The position numbers and the translations under genes are program-made. Positions 47,256 to 57,166 of a DNA stretch of 64,000 bases are shown here, piece after piece. The DNA lies in the NCBI RefSeq assembly GCF_024662015.1, contig NZ_CP102480.1, positions 248,001-312,000 of the forward strand, read 5' to 3'. The stretch comes from Nisaea acidiphila. GTDB lineage: Bacteria; Pseudomonadota; Alphaproteobacteria; Thalassobaculales; Thalassobaculaceae. How positions within the stretch are numbered: position 1 is the first letter of the stretch; every line of letters begins with the position of its first letter. The notes beneath the pieces were generated by a model. That model was not told the origin of the DNA and did no database searches. It saw only the letters and a program-made list of their open reading frames with translations.

Positions 47256-49515
47256 CGACATCTTCCTTCAAAACTGCTTGTGCTACATCGATGCGGATCA
47301 GGCCGAAAGCGGTGGCCCATGCCAGGCCCGTACCGACAGACGCACGCAATTTCGAGCTGTCTACGATTTCCGAGCCGCTATCGTCGATCCCGTAGAGCGA
47401 TCCGACATCGGTAAAGACAAATCCCTTGATCCCGAGGTCGCCCGGAAGCCCCAAAGGAAATCCGACTTCGGCTGTCCCGACATAATAGGTGTTGCCGCCC
47501 AGCGCGTCACCACTATCGGAATCACGTGGCCCGATACCGTTTCGCGCGAAACCCCGGAAATTGTTACCGCCGACGAAATAGCGCTCCGCAATGCCAACAT
47601 CGTCATCGAGACCGAAAATGTATCCGCCCTCTCCGATCAGGCCGAGGACATAATCCTCGTAGATCGGAACATAGTAGGCGCCGCGGACATTGGTCCTCAA
47701 ATGCGCGACGGTTCCGCCAAGCCCGGCAAGATCGTTGCCGATACTCGCAAAGTACCCCTCGGTCGGATCCGACCTGCTGTCGCGGGTATCGTAAGTCAGA
47801 ACGTGCCCGATCTGCGAAACCGTCTCTGACCCTTCCTGATCGCGGACGAAACGGGACGCGTCATCTTCCACGTCTTTGATTTCCGTCGTCTTGATCAGGT
47901 AGTTGACCGAGTGCCGGAGGTCCTCAGCCAGATCGTATCCGGCGCGCAGGCGTGCTCCGGTGCTCTCTTCCTTGAAGGAGCTGTCGTCGGTCTCGTCACG
48001 CAGGATGCGGAAGAGGTCGAAGCCGGCGGAAACGTCACGATCCATGAAGTACGGCTCTGTAAAGCCGACGTCGAACTGCTGCCGGTTCGTGGATCCGGAG
48101 AACTTCAGCCTCAGGTCCTGACCGCGGCCAAGCAGGTTCCGCTCGCGGATGCCGATATCGCCGATGACACTGTCGACCGTCGAGAAACCGATGCCGAAGG
48201 ATATCTCGCCGGTCGACTGCTCTTCGACCGTCGCCGTGATCACGGTCCGGTCGGGCTGCGAACCTTCCCGGTTCGTCACATCCACACTCTTAAAGAAGCC
48301 CAAATTCCGGATTCTGCGGTTCGAGCGGCGCATCTTGGAAGTGTTGAAGGCATCGCCCTCGGCCAGCTGGAATTCGCGCCGGATGACACGGTCCAGCGTT
48401 CGCACATTTCCTTCGATGTCGATCCGTTCCACGAACACCTTCGGGCCTTCGCCAACGAAATAGGTGATCCCGACGGTCCGGCCCTCACGGTCCTGGTTCG
48501 GTTGCGGGCGCACATCGACAAAAGCGAAGCCGAGTGTCCCGAGATAGTCGGTGATCTCATCGACCGCGTCATCGACAAGGTCGGCGTCATAGGTTTCGCC
48601 CGGAATGGTCTCGATAAGCGGCTGAAGCGCCTCCGCCTCGATACCTTTCAGGCGTATGTCGTAGTCGATCTCGCCGAAAGTGTACTGCTCACCCTCCTCC
48701 AGCGTGAAGGTAACCACGAAGTCCTTCTGGTCCGGCGTCAGCTCGGCGACAGCGTTGACGACCTTGAAGTCGGCATACCCCTCGCTCAGATAGAACCGGC
48801 GCAACAGTTCCCGATCAAAGCTGAGCCGGTCCGGATCGTAGGTATCTGTCGTCGTGAGAATGCGCCAGAACGCGTATTCCTTGGTCTGGATCTTGTCGCG
48901 CAGCTTGGAATCGCTGAACACCTTGTTGCCGATGAACGAAATCGAGCGGATCCGGGTCAGCGGTCCCTCGTCGATTTCGAACACGAGATCGACGCGGTTC
49001 TGTTCCAGCTGGATCACCTTCGGCTCCACCGACGCGGCGAAGCGGCCACTGAGGCGGTAGACATCGAGGATGCGCTGCACGTCCTGCTGGACGCGGGTCC
49101 GGGTGAAGACGCGCCGCGGCTGCAGCTGAACTTCCCGACCCAGGTCTTCATCCTTGATCCGCTTGTTGCCTTCGAAGGCGATCCGGTTGATCACCGGGTT
49201 CTCGACCACGGTGACGATCAGGCGGCGCCCCTCCGGGCGGATACTGACATCGGCAAAGAGACCGGTGCCGAACAGCGCCTTCAGGGACCGGTCGAGCATG
49301 GCAGCGTCGGCAACGTCACCGACCTTGACCGACATGTAGGACCGAACGGTTTCGGGATCCACGCGCTGCGTGCCGACAACCTCTATCTCGTCGACCTGCA
49401 TCGTCTGCGCAAAGGCAGACGACACCGCGCCGGGAAGCAACGGAGTTCCGAGGAAACACGCCGCGGCGAACGCGATGGCGAAAAAGGAACGGGCAAGCGC
49501 CAGCCGTGCCGACAC
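47212..49515 (-). CDS. bamA: outer membrane protein assembly factor BamA
   Basis: A 767-residue Omp85 protein: signal peptide ending AFAQ, five POTRA domains (from about MQVDEIEVVGTQRVDPETVRS, with VENPVINRIAFEGNKRIKDE as another), and a 16-strand barrel ending in FSFGTRF with the C-terminal phenylalanine used for membrane insertion. It inserts beta-barrel proteins in the outer membrane. A GTG at 49515 with GCGGAG 6 bases upstream is preferred over a TTG at 49533. Confidence 0.95.
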   Translation of the reverse strand: MSARLALARSFFAIAFAAACFLGTPLLPGAVSSAFAQTMQVDEIEVVGTQRVDPETVRSYMSVKVGDVADAAMLDRSLKALFGTGLFADVSIRPEGRRLIVTVVENPVINRIAFEGNKRIKDEDLGREVQLQPRRVFTRTRVQQDVQRILDVYRLSGRFAASVEPKVIQLEQNRVDLVFEIDEGPLTRIRSISFIGNKVFSDSKLRDKIQTKEYAFWRILTTTDTYDPDRLSFDRELLRRFYLSEGYADFKVVNAVAELTPDQKDFVVTFTLEEGEQYTFGEIDYDIRLKGIEAEALQPLIETIPGETYDADLVDDAVDEITDYLGTLGFAFVDVRPQPNQDREGRTVGITYFVGEGPKVFVERIDIEGNVRTLDRVIRREFQLAEGDAFNTSKMRRSNRRIRNLGFFKSVDVTNREGSQPDRTVITATVEEQSTGEISFGIGFSTVDSVIGDIGIRERNLLGRGQDLRLKFSGSTNRQQFDVGFTEPYFMDRDVSAGFDLFRILRDETDDSSFKEESTGARLRAGYDLAEDLRHSVNYLIKTTEIKDVEDDASRFVRDQEGSETVSQIGHVLTYDTRDSRSDPTEGYFASIGNDLAGLGGTVAHLRTNVRGAYYVPIYEDYVLGLIGEGGYIFGLDDDVGIAERYFVGGNNFRGFARNGIGPRDSDSGDALGGNTYYVGTAEVGFPLGLPGDLGIKGFVFTDVGSLYGIDDSGSEIVDSSKLRASVGTGLAWATAFGLIRIDVAQAVLKEDVDDTEIFRFSFGTRF

Positions 49516-49656
49516 GTCAAACTCCGCAAACAAATCTTTTAACCCTGTGAAGGTCAGCTCGGTGGCGGACTATAGACGGGATGGAACACTCATTAAACCA
49601 GTGATTCCGTTGAAAATTCGAATTCTTCGCGAACATGGCGCCGCCCTCGGGCCGGG

Positions 49657-50790
49657 TCAGCCGAAAATCTCGCCAATTCGCTGCACGAGCGGGTGGTTCA
49701 CGATGTCGTTCCAGGTGACAAAAACCATCAAGGCGATGACCAGCGAGAGTCCCGCGACCGAGGCATATTCACGGAAGCGCTCGTTGAGCGGCTTACCCCG
49801 AATCGCTTCAGCGGCATAGAAGACCAGATGGCCGCCATCGAGCACCGGGATCGGAAACAGGTTAATGAGGCCGAGATTGACCGAGAGCACGGCCATGAAC
49901 CAGAACGTCATTGCCCACCCGGTCTTGGCCACCTCACCCGACATTTGCGCAATCTTGATCGGGCCGCCCAATTCTTCGGTCCCGCGCGCACCGGTAATCA
50001 TTTGCCAGACGGCCCGAAGAGTCTGCGCCGTGAGATTGTAGGTCTCCAGCGTGGCGTTCCACACTGCGGCGACAGGACCGTGCTTGATAAACTCCACATT
50101 ATTGCTGCGCACGCCGAGCTGACCGAAACGCAGGACATTGCCAAACCGGTCCTGGGTCTCAATCTCCTTCGGTGTGACGGAGACATTGAATTCTTCCTCG
50201 CCGCGCTGGACGCGCATCGGCAGCGCAATTCCGGGATTCTCCCGAACCACCATCTGCAGATCGGCAAAGCGGGTCACTTCGGTACCGTCGACCTCAAGCA
50301 CCCTGTCGCCCGCCACGAGTCCGGCTTCCGCGGCGGCACTGCCGGCCATCACCTCGTCGATGGTCGCCGGCGCATAGCGTTGCCCGACGACCATGAACAT
50401 TCCAGCGAGCAGAACGATGGCGAAGAGGAAATTCGCCGCAGGCCCCGCCGCGACGATGGCCGTGCGCTGGGCGACGGACTTGTAGTGGAAGGATACCGCC
50501 TTTTCCTCCGGCGTCATCTCTTCCAGCCCCTCCGACGTCGCGCTCGCCGGATCCGCGTCCCCGAACATCTTCACGTACCCGCCCAACGGGACGGCGGAGA
50601 ATTTCCATCGGGTGCCGTGCTTGTCGTCGAAACCAAAGATCTCCGGTCCGAACCCGATCGAGAACACTTCAACACGAACACCGTTCCGCCGCGCGACCCA
50701 GTAATGCCCGAGCTCATGCACGAAAACGAGGACGGTCAGGATCAGCAGAAACGGGATCAGGCTCCCGACGAAACCGGAGAGGAATTCCAT
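49657..50790 (-). CDS. rseP: site-2 intramembrane metalloprotease RseP
   Basis: A 377-residue membrane zinc protease: HELGH (His25, Glu26, His29) in the first helix, GFGPEIFGF and VPLGGYVKMFGD, one PDZ domain in the middle (AAEAGLVAGDRVLEVDG; E. coli RseP has two), and NLFPIPVLDGGH near the C-terminus, which gives the third zinc ligand. It cleaves anti-sigma factors and leftover signal peptides in the inner membrane. Confidence 0.95.
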   Translation of the reverse strand: MEFLSGFVGSLIPFLLILTVLVFVHELGHYWVARRNGVRVEVFSIGFGPEIFGFDDKHGTRWKFSAVPLGGYVKMFGDADPASATSEGLEEMTPEEKAVSFHYKSVAQRTAIVAAGPAANFLFAIVLLAGMFMVVGQRYAPATIDEVMAGSAAAEAGLVAGDRVLEVDGTEVTRFADLQMVVRENPGIALPMRVQRGEEEFNVSVTPKEIETQDRFGNVLRFGQLGVRSNNVEFIKHGPVAAVWNATLETYNLTAQTLRAVWQMITGARGTEELGGPIKIAQMSGEVAKTGWAMTFWFMAVLSVNLGLINLFPIPVLDGGHLVFYAAEAIRGKPLNERFREYASVAGLSLVIALMVFVTWNDIVNHPLVQRIGEIFG

Positions 50791-50833
50791 GATGGACTGG
50801 GCCTTCGGTGCTTTTCGTAACAGTTGGTTCTAT

Positions 50834-52063
50834 TTAGAGACGGCCGGCGCCGATCTCAATGGTGCTCTCGACATCGGCACGCGCGGCGCTATGCGCCAAT
50901 TGGCCGACCAGACGGTCCTGCGCCAGGACCCGGACCTCACGATCGAGACCGATTACATCGTCGATAGTTGCCGGTCCTGCAAAGTCCGCAGCCGCCATAA
51001 CCTCTCCCACCAGTTCCGCGATACCGGTGAATTCGAGACGGCCTTCGAGAAACCCGGCGACTGCGATTTCATTCGCGGCATTGAGGATCGCGGGCATCGC
51101 ACCGCGGAGGCGGAGCGCTTCACGGGCGAGCGCGAGCGCCGGAAACCTCGTCTCGTCGGGCGCAGAGAAAGTCAGCGTCGCGATCTCTGTCAAATCCAGC
51201 GGACGCACGTTCGTCTCCATGCGCTCCGGCCAGGCCAGGGCATAGGAGATCGGTGTCCGCATATCCGGCATACCGAGCTGGGCGAGCACCGAGCCGTCCC
51301 GATAGGCGACCATGCTGTGCACGATCGACTCCGGATGGACAAGCACGTCGATTCTCTCCTCTGGAAGATCGAAAAGATGCGCTGCTTCAATAACTTCCAG
51401 GCCTTTGTTCATCATGGTCGCGGAATCGACGGAGATCTTCGCCCCCATGTCCCAGCGCGGATGCGCGACCGCCTCGGCAGGGCTCTTGCCCGCCATCTCG
51501 GCCAGGGAGGCGTCGCGGAACGGTCCGCCCGAGGCGGTCAGCACGATCTTGTCGATCGCCTCTCGGCGCCGCTGCTCGAAGACCTGGAAAATTGCGTTAT
51601 GCTCGGAATCCACAGGCAACAGCGTGGCGCCCGCATCTGCGACTTCCCGCATCATGATGTCGCCGGCCGAGACCAGACATTCCTTGTTCGCGAGCGCTAC
51701 CGTCGCACCGCGGCGCACTGCCGTCAGCGTCGGTAACAGTCCCGCGCACCCGACGATCGCCGCCATGACCCAATCGGCCGGCCGGTCGGCAGCCTCGCAG
51801 ACCGCCTCGTCGCCGGCCGCGACCTCGATACCGCTTCCGGACAACGCGTCTTTCAGCGTCCCATAACAGGACGGATCGGCGATGGCGACAAACCGAGGGT
51901 GAAGAGCCGACGCCAGCTCCACGAGGCGCGCGACATTCCGCCCCCCGGTGAGCGCGTCGACCGCGAACCGCTCCGGATTCGCCAAGAGCAGATCGGCGGT
52001 ACTGCCGCCCACGGACCCTGTTGCGCCAAGAATGGAAACCGTTTTCCGTTCCGTGTCCTGCAT
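50834..52063 (-). CDS. dxr: 1-deoxy-D-xylulose 5-phosphate reductoisomerase
   Basis: A 409-residue enzyme of the non-mevalonate isoprenoid pathway. NADPH site VSILGATGSVGGSTADLL, ALANKECLVSAGD, metal-site PVDSEHNAIFQ, and substrate-binding TASGGPFRD and HPRWDMGAKISVDSATMMNKGLEVIEA. The ATG at 52063 is placed so that the protein starts just before the Rossmann fold; a GTG-rich upstream frame from 52105 would overlap cdsA. Confidence 0.95.
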   Translation of the reverse strand: MQDTERKTVSILGATGSVGGSTADLLLANPERFAVDALTGGRNVARLVELASALHPRFVAIADPSCYGTLKDALSGSGIEVAAGDEAVCEAADRPADWVMAAIVGCAGLLPTLTAVRRGATVALANKECLVSAGDIMMREVADAGATLLPVDSEHNAIFQVFEQRRREAIDKIVLTASGGPFRDASLAEMAGKSPAEAVAHPRWDMGAKISVDSATMMNKGLEVIEAAHLFDLPEERIDVLVHPESIVHSMVAYRDGSVLAQLGMPDMRTPISYALAWPERMETNVRPLDLTEIATLTFSAPDETRFPALALAREALRLRGAMPAILNAANEIAVAGFLEGRLEFTGIAELVGEVMAAADFAGPATIDDVIGLDREVRVLAQDRLVGQLAHSAARADVESTIEIGAGRL

Positions 52064-52095
52064 CGCGTCAATCGTTTCCGCTTGCTGTCTCGGAC

Positions 52096-52986
52096 TCAGG
52101 ACCACGACCAGAGCAAAATGCTCTCACCGGTGGCCAGCATCGCCAAAGCCGCGACAGGCAGCACGGTAATCTGGCCGTCGACCCTGTCGAGGATACCGCC
52201 GTGTCCCGGAATGAGGCGGCCGGAATCCTTCGCTCCAAACGCGCGCTTGATGGCGGACTCCGCAAAGTCTCCAGCCTGTGCCAGAAGTGCGATCACCACG
52301 CCGCAACCCGCTAGCACCAGCGGGTTCGCGGGTCCGACAAGCATCCCGAGACCCGCTCCAAAGGCGGCGGCTCCCAGCATGCCGCCGATCAGCCCTGCCC
52401 AGGTCTTGTTCGGGCTCACTCGGACCCAGATTTTAGGCCCGCCGATGGACTTGCCCGCGCAATAGGCCGCCACATCCGTCACGACCACCGATAGCGCCAG
52501 CCAGAGCGCCGTTTCCAGACCGAAATCAGGCAGTTCGCGAATCCAATATATCGCGATCGCCGGACATAGCGCCAAAAGCAGTCCCGGAAGCATCTGCGGC
52601 ATCCAACTCCCGGATCCGATCCTCACAGCGCCCGCGAAGGCGAGCGGCAGCGCAAGCAGAACCACCAAAGCCACCGGCTTTTCGAAGGCGAGCGAGGCCG
52701 CAAGGACGAGCAGCGCGCCGATCAGTCCGGCCAGACGGCGAAGGCTGGCGGGACAGCGTGGCGCAACCAGATTGGCCCATTCCCAAGCCATTGCCGCAGC
52801 CATCACCGTCACCAGGGCGAGGAAATAAGGGCCGCCTACCCAAAACAGCAGTAACACCGGCGGCAGTATGATCACCGAGGACAGGACACGGAGCGTCAGC
52901 TCCCGCGCACGCGGGTTGGGTACAGCGGTCTTATCGGAACCGTTTACGGAATCGCCGCGAGCAGCGCGTTTTTCCGGATCCGGCAT
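52096..52986 (-). CDS. cdsA: phosphatidate cytidylyltransferase
   Basis: A 296-residue membrane enzyme with about eight helices. A polar N-terminus of 30 residues precedes the first helix. The C-terminal signature is present as KRAFGAKDSGRLIPGHGGILDRVDG, with the conserved acidic residues that bind Mg2+. It makes CDP-diacylglycerol. It starts 7 bases after uppS. Confidence 0.95.
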   Translation of the reverse strand: MPDPEKRAARGDSVNGSDKTAVPNPRARELTLRVLSSVIILPPVLLLFWVGGPYFLALVTVMAAAMAWEWANLVAPRCPASLRRLAGLIGALLVLAASLAFEKPVALVVLLALPLAFAGAVRIGSGSWMPQMLPGLLLALCPAIAIYWIRELPDFGLETALWLALSVVVTDVAAYCAGKSIGGPKIWVRVSPNKTWAGLIGGMLGAAAFGAGLGMLVGPANPLVLAGCGVVIALLAQAGDFAESAIKRAFGAKDSGRLIPGHGGILDRVDGQITVLPVAALAMLATGESILLWSWS

Positions 52987-52993
52987 TCCGGAG

Positions 52994-53725
52994 TCAGCCG
53001 ACGGCGGCGCCGAAACGCCGGTCCCGCTGACAGAATTCGTCGATCGCCTCGATCATCTGGTCCTTGCCGAAATCCGGCCAGAGCGTTTGCATAAAAACAT
53101 ATTCCGAGTAGGCGCACTGCCAGAGCATGAAGTTCGAAATACGCTTCTCGCCGCTGGTCCGGATCAGAAGCTCCGGGTCGGGGATGTCAGCTGTTTCGAG
53201 TTGCTCGGCGAATACCTGCTCACTGATCTGCTCCGGCTGGAGCGCGCCGTCCGCAACCAGCTGTGCGAGCTTTCGCGCGGTCCCGGCGATCTCGTCCCGC
53301 CCGCCATAGCTGAGCGCGATGGTCAGGACGAGGTCCCGGTTACCCCCAGTCAGGCGCTCCGCCTGCTCGATCAGATTGACGATGTCTCTGTCGAGGCGGC
53401 CGCGATCCCCAATAACGCGGAACCGAACGCCTTTTTCATGCAGTTCGGCGATCTCGCTCTTCAGATAGCGCCGAAGGAGCCCCATCAGGTCCAACACCTC
53501 GGTCTTCGGGCGCTTCCAGTTCTCCGAGGAGAAGCCGAACAGCGTGAGATAGCCGATCCCGAGTTCGAGCGACGCCTCGACCGTACGCCGGACGGCCTCG
53601 GCACCGCGCTGGTGGCCGATCGTGCGCGGGAGCCCGCGCGCGCGGGCCCAACGCCCGTTGCCATCCATGATGATCGCGACGTGACGCGGGGTATTCGGTT
53701 GCTGTTCTGCGTCGGACTCCGCCAT
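52994..53725 (-). CDS. uppS: undecaprenyl diphosphate synthase
   Basis: A 243-residue cis-prenyltransferase: HVAIIMDGNGRWARARG with catalytic Asp21, GHQRGAEAVRRTVEASLELGI, LTLFGFSSENWKRP and the C-terminal PELLIRTSGEKRISNFMLWQCAYSEY. It makes the C55 lipid carrier for peptidoglycan and other envelope polymers. It begins 3 bases after frr. Confidence 0.97.
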   Translation of the reverse strand: MAESDAEQQPNTPRHVAIIMDGNGRWARARGLPRTIGHQRGAEAVRRTVEASLELGIGYLTLFGFSSENWKRPKTEVLDLMGLLRRYLKSEIAELHEKGVRFRVIGDRGRLDRDIVNLIEQAERLTGGNRDLVLTIALSYGGRDEIAGTARKLAQLVADGALQPEQISEQVFAEQLETADIPDPELLIRTSGEKRISNFMLWQCAYSEYVFMQTLWPDFGKDQMIEAIDEFCQRDRRFGAAVG

Positions 53726-53728
53726 CGA

Positions 53729-54289
53729 TCAGACCTGCATGATCTCCTTTTCCTTGGCGCTCAGCGCCTCGTCTATGCGGGAGACGAACTTGTCCGTCAT
53801 CTCCTGCACTTCCTCTTCGTAGAGATGCTTCTCATCCTGGGAAAGGTCGCCGTCTTTTTCGGCCTTTTTCAGGCTGTCCATCCCGTCCCGGCGCACATTG
53901 CGCACGGCGACGCGCGCCGACTCGGCATATTTCGCCGCGACCTTGGCGAGCTCACCGCGGCGTTCCTCCGAGAGGTCCGGCAGCGGAATGCGCAGGAGCT
54001 GCCCGTCGACCTGCGGGTTGAGGCCGAGGTCGGATTCCCGGATCGCCTTCTCCACCGCTTTGGTCATGGACTTGTCCCAGACCTGAACCGTCAGCATGCG
54101 CGGCTCCGGGACGCCAACAGTCCCGACCTGGTTGATGGGCATTTTCGAGCCATAGGCATCGACCATGATCGGCTCAAGCAGGTTGACCGAGGCACGGCCG
54201 GTTCGAAGGCCCTGGAATTCCTTCTCCAAGGCATTCAGCGCTCCGTCCATGCGGCGCTTCAGGTCGTCGAGATCGGGTCCTTCAGACAT
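53729..54289 (-). CDS. frr: ribosome recycling factor
   Basis: A 186-residue RRF, the usual length: [48 protein letters not shown], and the C-terminal [23 protein letters not shown]. With EF-G it splits post-termination ribosomes. It starts 2 bases after pyrH ends. Confidence 0.97.
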   Translation of the reverse strand: MSEGPDLDDLKRRMDGALNALEKEFQGLRTGRASVNLLEPIMVDAYGSKMPINQVGTVGVPEPRMLTVQVWDKSMTKAVEKAIRESDLGLNPQVDGQLLRIPLPDLSEERRGELAKVAAKYAESARVAVRNVRRDGMDSLKKAEKDGDLSQDEKHLYEEEVQEMTDKFVSRIDEALSAKEKEIMQV

Positions 54290-54291
54290 TG

Positions 54292-55035
54292 TTATTCGGC
54301 CTTTTCGCTTATGATTGTGAAGGTACCGCGTCCGCGGATGACATCCGCGAAGGCTCCCACATTCTGTATCGAGAAGACAAGGATCGGAATGCCGTTCTCC
54401 CGGGCGAGCGAGATCGCCGAAGCGTCCATGACCCGCAGATCGCGCGAGAGAACGTCCATATAGGTCAGATGGTCGTAGCGGACGGCGTCCTTGGCGAGAG
54501 CCGGGTCGGCATCGTAGACGCCGTCGACCTTGGTTGCCTTCAGCATCGCGTCGCAGCCCATTTCCGATGCGCGCAGTGCCGCCGCAGTGTCGGTTGTAAA
54601 GAACGGGTTGCCGGTGCCGGCCGCGAAAACCACGACACGGCGCTTTTCCATGTGTCGCATCGCGCGGCGGCGAATATAGGGCTCGGCGACAGCCGAGATG
54701 GGCAGCGCGGAAAGCACGCGGGTCGGCACCCCAATGCTCTCAAGTCCGCTCTGCATGGCGAGCGCGTTCATCACCGTCGCCAGCATGCCCATGTAATCGG
54801 CGGTCGCCCGCTCCATGCCGGAAGCGGCAGCAGAGACACCGCGGAAAATGTTTCCGCCACCGATGACGACGCAAACCTCGCCTCCCAGGTCCCACACGGA
54901 TTTGATCTCGTTGGCAACCTGGGAGACCATGTCCGGGTCGAGGCCATAGGCCCGATCGCCCATCAGGGCCTCGCCCGAAATTTTCAACAGAACCCGTTTG
55001 TACCTGGGAGCCGCCGGCCCCTGATCTTCTGCCAT
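54292..55035 (-). CDS. pyrH: UMP kinase
   Basis: A 247-residue amino-acid-kinase-fold UMP kinase: [50 protein letters not shown] and [13 protein letters not shown]. It makes UDP from UMP. It lies between tsf and frr, the near-universal bacterial arrangement. Confidence 0.97.
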   Translation of the reverse strand: MAEDQGPAAPRYKRVLLKISGEALMGDRAYGLDPDMVSQVANEIKSVWDLGGEVCVVIGGGNIFRGVSAAASGMERATADYMGMLATVMNALAMQSGLESIGVPTRVLSALPISAVAEPYIRRRAMRHMEKRRVVVFAAGTGNPFFTTDTAAALRASEMGCDAMLKATKVDGVYDADPALAKDAVRYDHLTYMDVLSRDLRVMDASAISLARENGIPILVFSIQNVGAFADVIRGRGTFTIISEKAE

Positions 55036-55076
55036 GTCGTGCTCCCTTGGTTGGTTTCGGGTTCCGTTTCCGCCGA

Positions 55077-56003
55077 TCAGCTGCCCAGCGTGGCCGCGAC
55101 TTCGGCTGCGAAGTCTTCTTCTTCCTTTTCGATGCCCGCGCCAAGCACGAAATGCCGGAAGCCGACGAGCTTCACTTCGGTGCCCAGCTCCTTGGCGGCA
55201 TTCTCGACGACCTTGGCAACCTTGGTCTCGTTGTCGATCACGAAGGTCTGCTCCAGCAGAACGACTTCCTGATAGAACTTACGGATCCGGCCCTCGACCA
55301 TTTTCTGAGCAATCTCTTCCGATTTGCCCGAAGCCTTCGCCTGATCGACCAGCACGGCCCGCTCGCGCTCGACAACTTCCGGATCGAGATCGTCGGTGGA
55401 GAGGCTCTGCGGGGAGGTCGCCGCAATATGCATCGCGATCTGCTTGCCGAGTTCGGCGAGCTTGCCCGCATCGCCGGTCGACTCGAGCGCGACCAGAACG
55501 CCGATCTTGCCGAGGCCCGGGACGACTGCGCTGTGCACATACGGCACGACCACGCCGTTATCGACGGAGATCGTCGCGGCACGGCGGATGCTCATGTTCT
55601 CACCGATCGTCGCGATATTGTGGGTCAGCTGTTCCTCGACGGTACGGCCGGTATCCGGATACGCGAGGCCCTTCAGCGCCTCGACATCGTCGCCATTGGC
55701 CAGAACCATGCCGGCGAGCGTCGTCGCGAAACCCTGGAAGTCGGCGTTACGGCCGACGAAATCGGTCTCGGCATTCACCTCAATCAGCGCGCCCTTGCCA
55801 CCGTCGGTCGCAACGGCGACCAGACCCTCGGCAGCGACACGGCCTGACTTCTTCGCCGCGGCGGCGAGGCCTTTGGTCCGCAGCCAGTCGATCGCGGCTT
55901 CGATATTGCCGTCGGTTTCGCCGAGCGCCTTCTTGCAATCCATCATGCCCGCGCCGGACTTCTCGCGCAGTTCCTTAACCATCGCAGCGGTGACAGCAGC
56001 CAT
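55077..56003 (-). CDS. tsf: elongation factor Ts
   Basis: A 308-residue EF-Ts: N-terminal UBA-like domain with [19 protein letters not shown], the core with [12 protein letters not shown] and the C-terminal coiled part. It recycles EF-Tu-GDP. The ATG at 56003 follows AGAGGAAG; an upstream ATG at 56069 would add an unrelated 22-residue leader. Confidence 0.96.
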   Translation of the reverse strand: MAAVTAAMVKELREKSGAGMMDCKKALGETDGNIEAAIDWLRTKGLAAAAKKSGRVAAEGLVAVATDGGKGALIEVNAETDFVGRNADFQGFATTLAGMVLANGDDVEALKGLAYPDTGRTVEEQLTHNIATIGENMSIRRAATISVDNGVVVPYVHSAVVPGLGKIGVLVALESTGDAGKLAELGKQIAMHIAATSPQSLSTDDLDPEVVERERAVLVDQAKASGKSEEIAQKMVEGRIRKFYQEVVLLEQTFVIDNETKVAKVVENAAKELGTEVKLVGFRHFVLGAGIEKEEEDFAAEVAATLGS

Positions 56004-56098
56004 CGTCTTCCTCTTTTCTTGTTCAAGCGGCCCTCGCGCCCCGCTGGCGCCGGTGGACCTGTCAGACAATCGTAACTTTTCGAACCCACCTCGTAACG

Positions 56099-56127
56099 GC
56101 GGCGGCCCCGCCCTCGCGTGCCGCCGC
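56099..56127 (-). promoter_or_regulatory. rpsB-tsf intergenic hairpin
   Basis: GCGGCGGC (56099-56106) and GCCGCCGC (56120-56127) form an 8-bp GC stem with a 13-base loop in the 156-base gap between rpsB and tsf. There is no U-tract, so it may act as a partial terminator or RNA-processing signal that sets the rpsB:tsf ratio. Confidence 0.45.
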
Positions 56128-56159
56128 TGTCACGAACAAGTATACCAAACCGGGCCGGT

Positions 56160-56984
56160 TTAGGCGCTCGCGGCTTCCGCCTCGGTCTTCTCGCCTTCGG
56201 TTTCCGCGGCTTCCGCCGGGGCTTCCTCTGCGGCCTCGACAGCCGGCTCCGCCGGGGCTTCTTCCGACTCGCCGATATCCGCGCCGGACGCCGTCATTTC
56301 TTCCTGCAGACCGGACAGAACCGCCTGACCGATCAGGTCGCAATAAAGCGTGACGGCGCGCATGGCGTCGTCGTTACCCGGGATCGGGAAGCTGATACCC
56401 TTCGGATCGCAGTTGCTGTCCAGAATGGCCACGACCGGAATACCGAGCGTATTGGCTTCCTGGATAGCGAGCTGCTCCTTGTTGGTGTCGATCACGAACA
56501 TGATGTCCGGAAGACCGCCCATCTCCTTGATCCCGCCGAGGGACCGGTCGAGCTTCTCGCGCTCGCGGGAGAGGTTCAGCTGTTCCTTCTTGGTCAGGCC
56601 CTGCATGCCCTCCTCGAAACGCTCTTCCAGTTCCTTCAGGCGGCGGATCGAATTGGAGATGGTTTTCCAGTTGGTCAGCATGCCGCCGAGCCAGCGGTGG
56701 TTGACGTAATACTGGCCGGTCTTCGACGCGGTCTCGGCGATCACGTCGGCGGCCTGGCGCTTGGTGCCGACCATGAGCACGCGGCCGCCGGACGCGGTCA
56801 CGTCGCGGATCGCGGCAAGCGCGCGGTGCAGCATCGGGACGGTCTGCTGCAGGTCGAGAATGTGGACATTGTTACGGACGCCGAAGATGTATTCCTGCAT
56901 CTTCGGGTTCCAACGGCGCGTGTGGTGGCCGAAATGGACGCCGGCTTCAAGCAGCTGGCGCATCGTAAACGTAGGGACGCTCAT
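56160..56984 (-). CDS. rpsB: 30S ribosomal protein S2
   Basis: A 274-residue S2: [55 protein letters not shown] and [14 protein letters not shown]. The last 35 residues are a low-complexity Ala/Glu tail beyond the normal fold, as often seen in alphaproteobacteria. First gene of the superoperon. Confidence 0.97.
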   Translation of the reverse strand: MSVPTFTMRQLLEAGVHFGHHTRRWNPKMQEYIFGVRNNVHILDLQQTVPMLHRALAAIRDVTASGGRVLMVGTKRQAADVIAETASKTGQYYVNHRWLGGMLTNWKTISNSIRRLKELEERFEEGMQGLTKKEQLNLSREREKLDRSLGGIKEMGGLPDIMFVIDTNKEQLAIQEANTLGIPVVAILDSNCDPKGISFPIPGNDDAMRAVTLYCDLIGQAVLSGLQEEMTASGADIGESEEAPAEPAVEAAEEAPAEAAETEGEKTEAEAASA

Positions 56985-57053
56985 CTTTCCGTCTTTCTCC
57001 GGTTATGCCTCCACGGGTTTTGCCGGGACACCTGCCCCGACACCGGAGCGCCT

Positions 57054-57092
57054 TGCCGGGATGTCTCCCCGGCACAGCGCACACCCGTGTGC
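57054..57092 (-). promoter_or_regulatory. rpsB leader stem-loops
   Basis: In the 182-base region before rpsB, TGCCGGG (57054-57060) pairs with CCCGGCA (57068-57074), and GCACAC (57079-57084) with GTGTGC (57087-57092). Ribosomal S2 leaders in bacteria commonly fold to bind S2 for feedback control; that this one does is inference. Confidence 0.4.
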
Positions 57093-57166
57093 GTGATGAA
57101 TGCGGCGGGTTCTAATGCCCCCGTCACTTAATTGCAAGGGATAACAGTACATCTCGCGACCTGACG

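Noticed and set aside
47911-49542. 543-codon plus-strand open frame opposite bamA
   Set aside because: Shadow of the bamA coding sequence; low-complexity translation and no ribosome-binding site.
52868-54463. 531-codon plus-strand open frame opposite cdsA, uppS and frr
   Set aside because: Spans three well-identified minus-strand genes and shows no family features.
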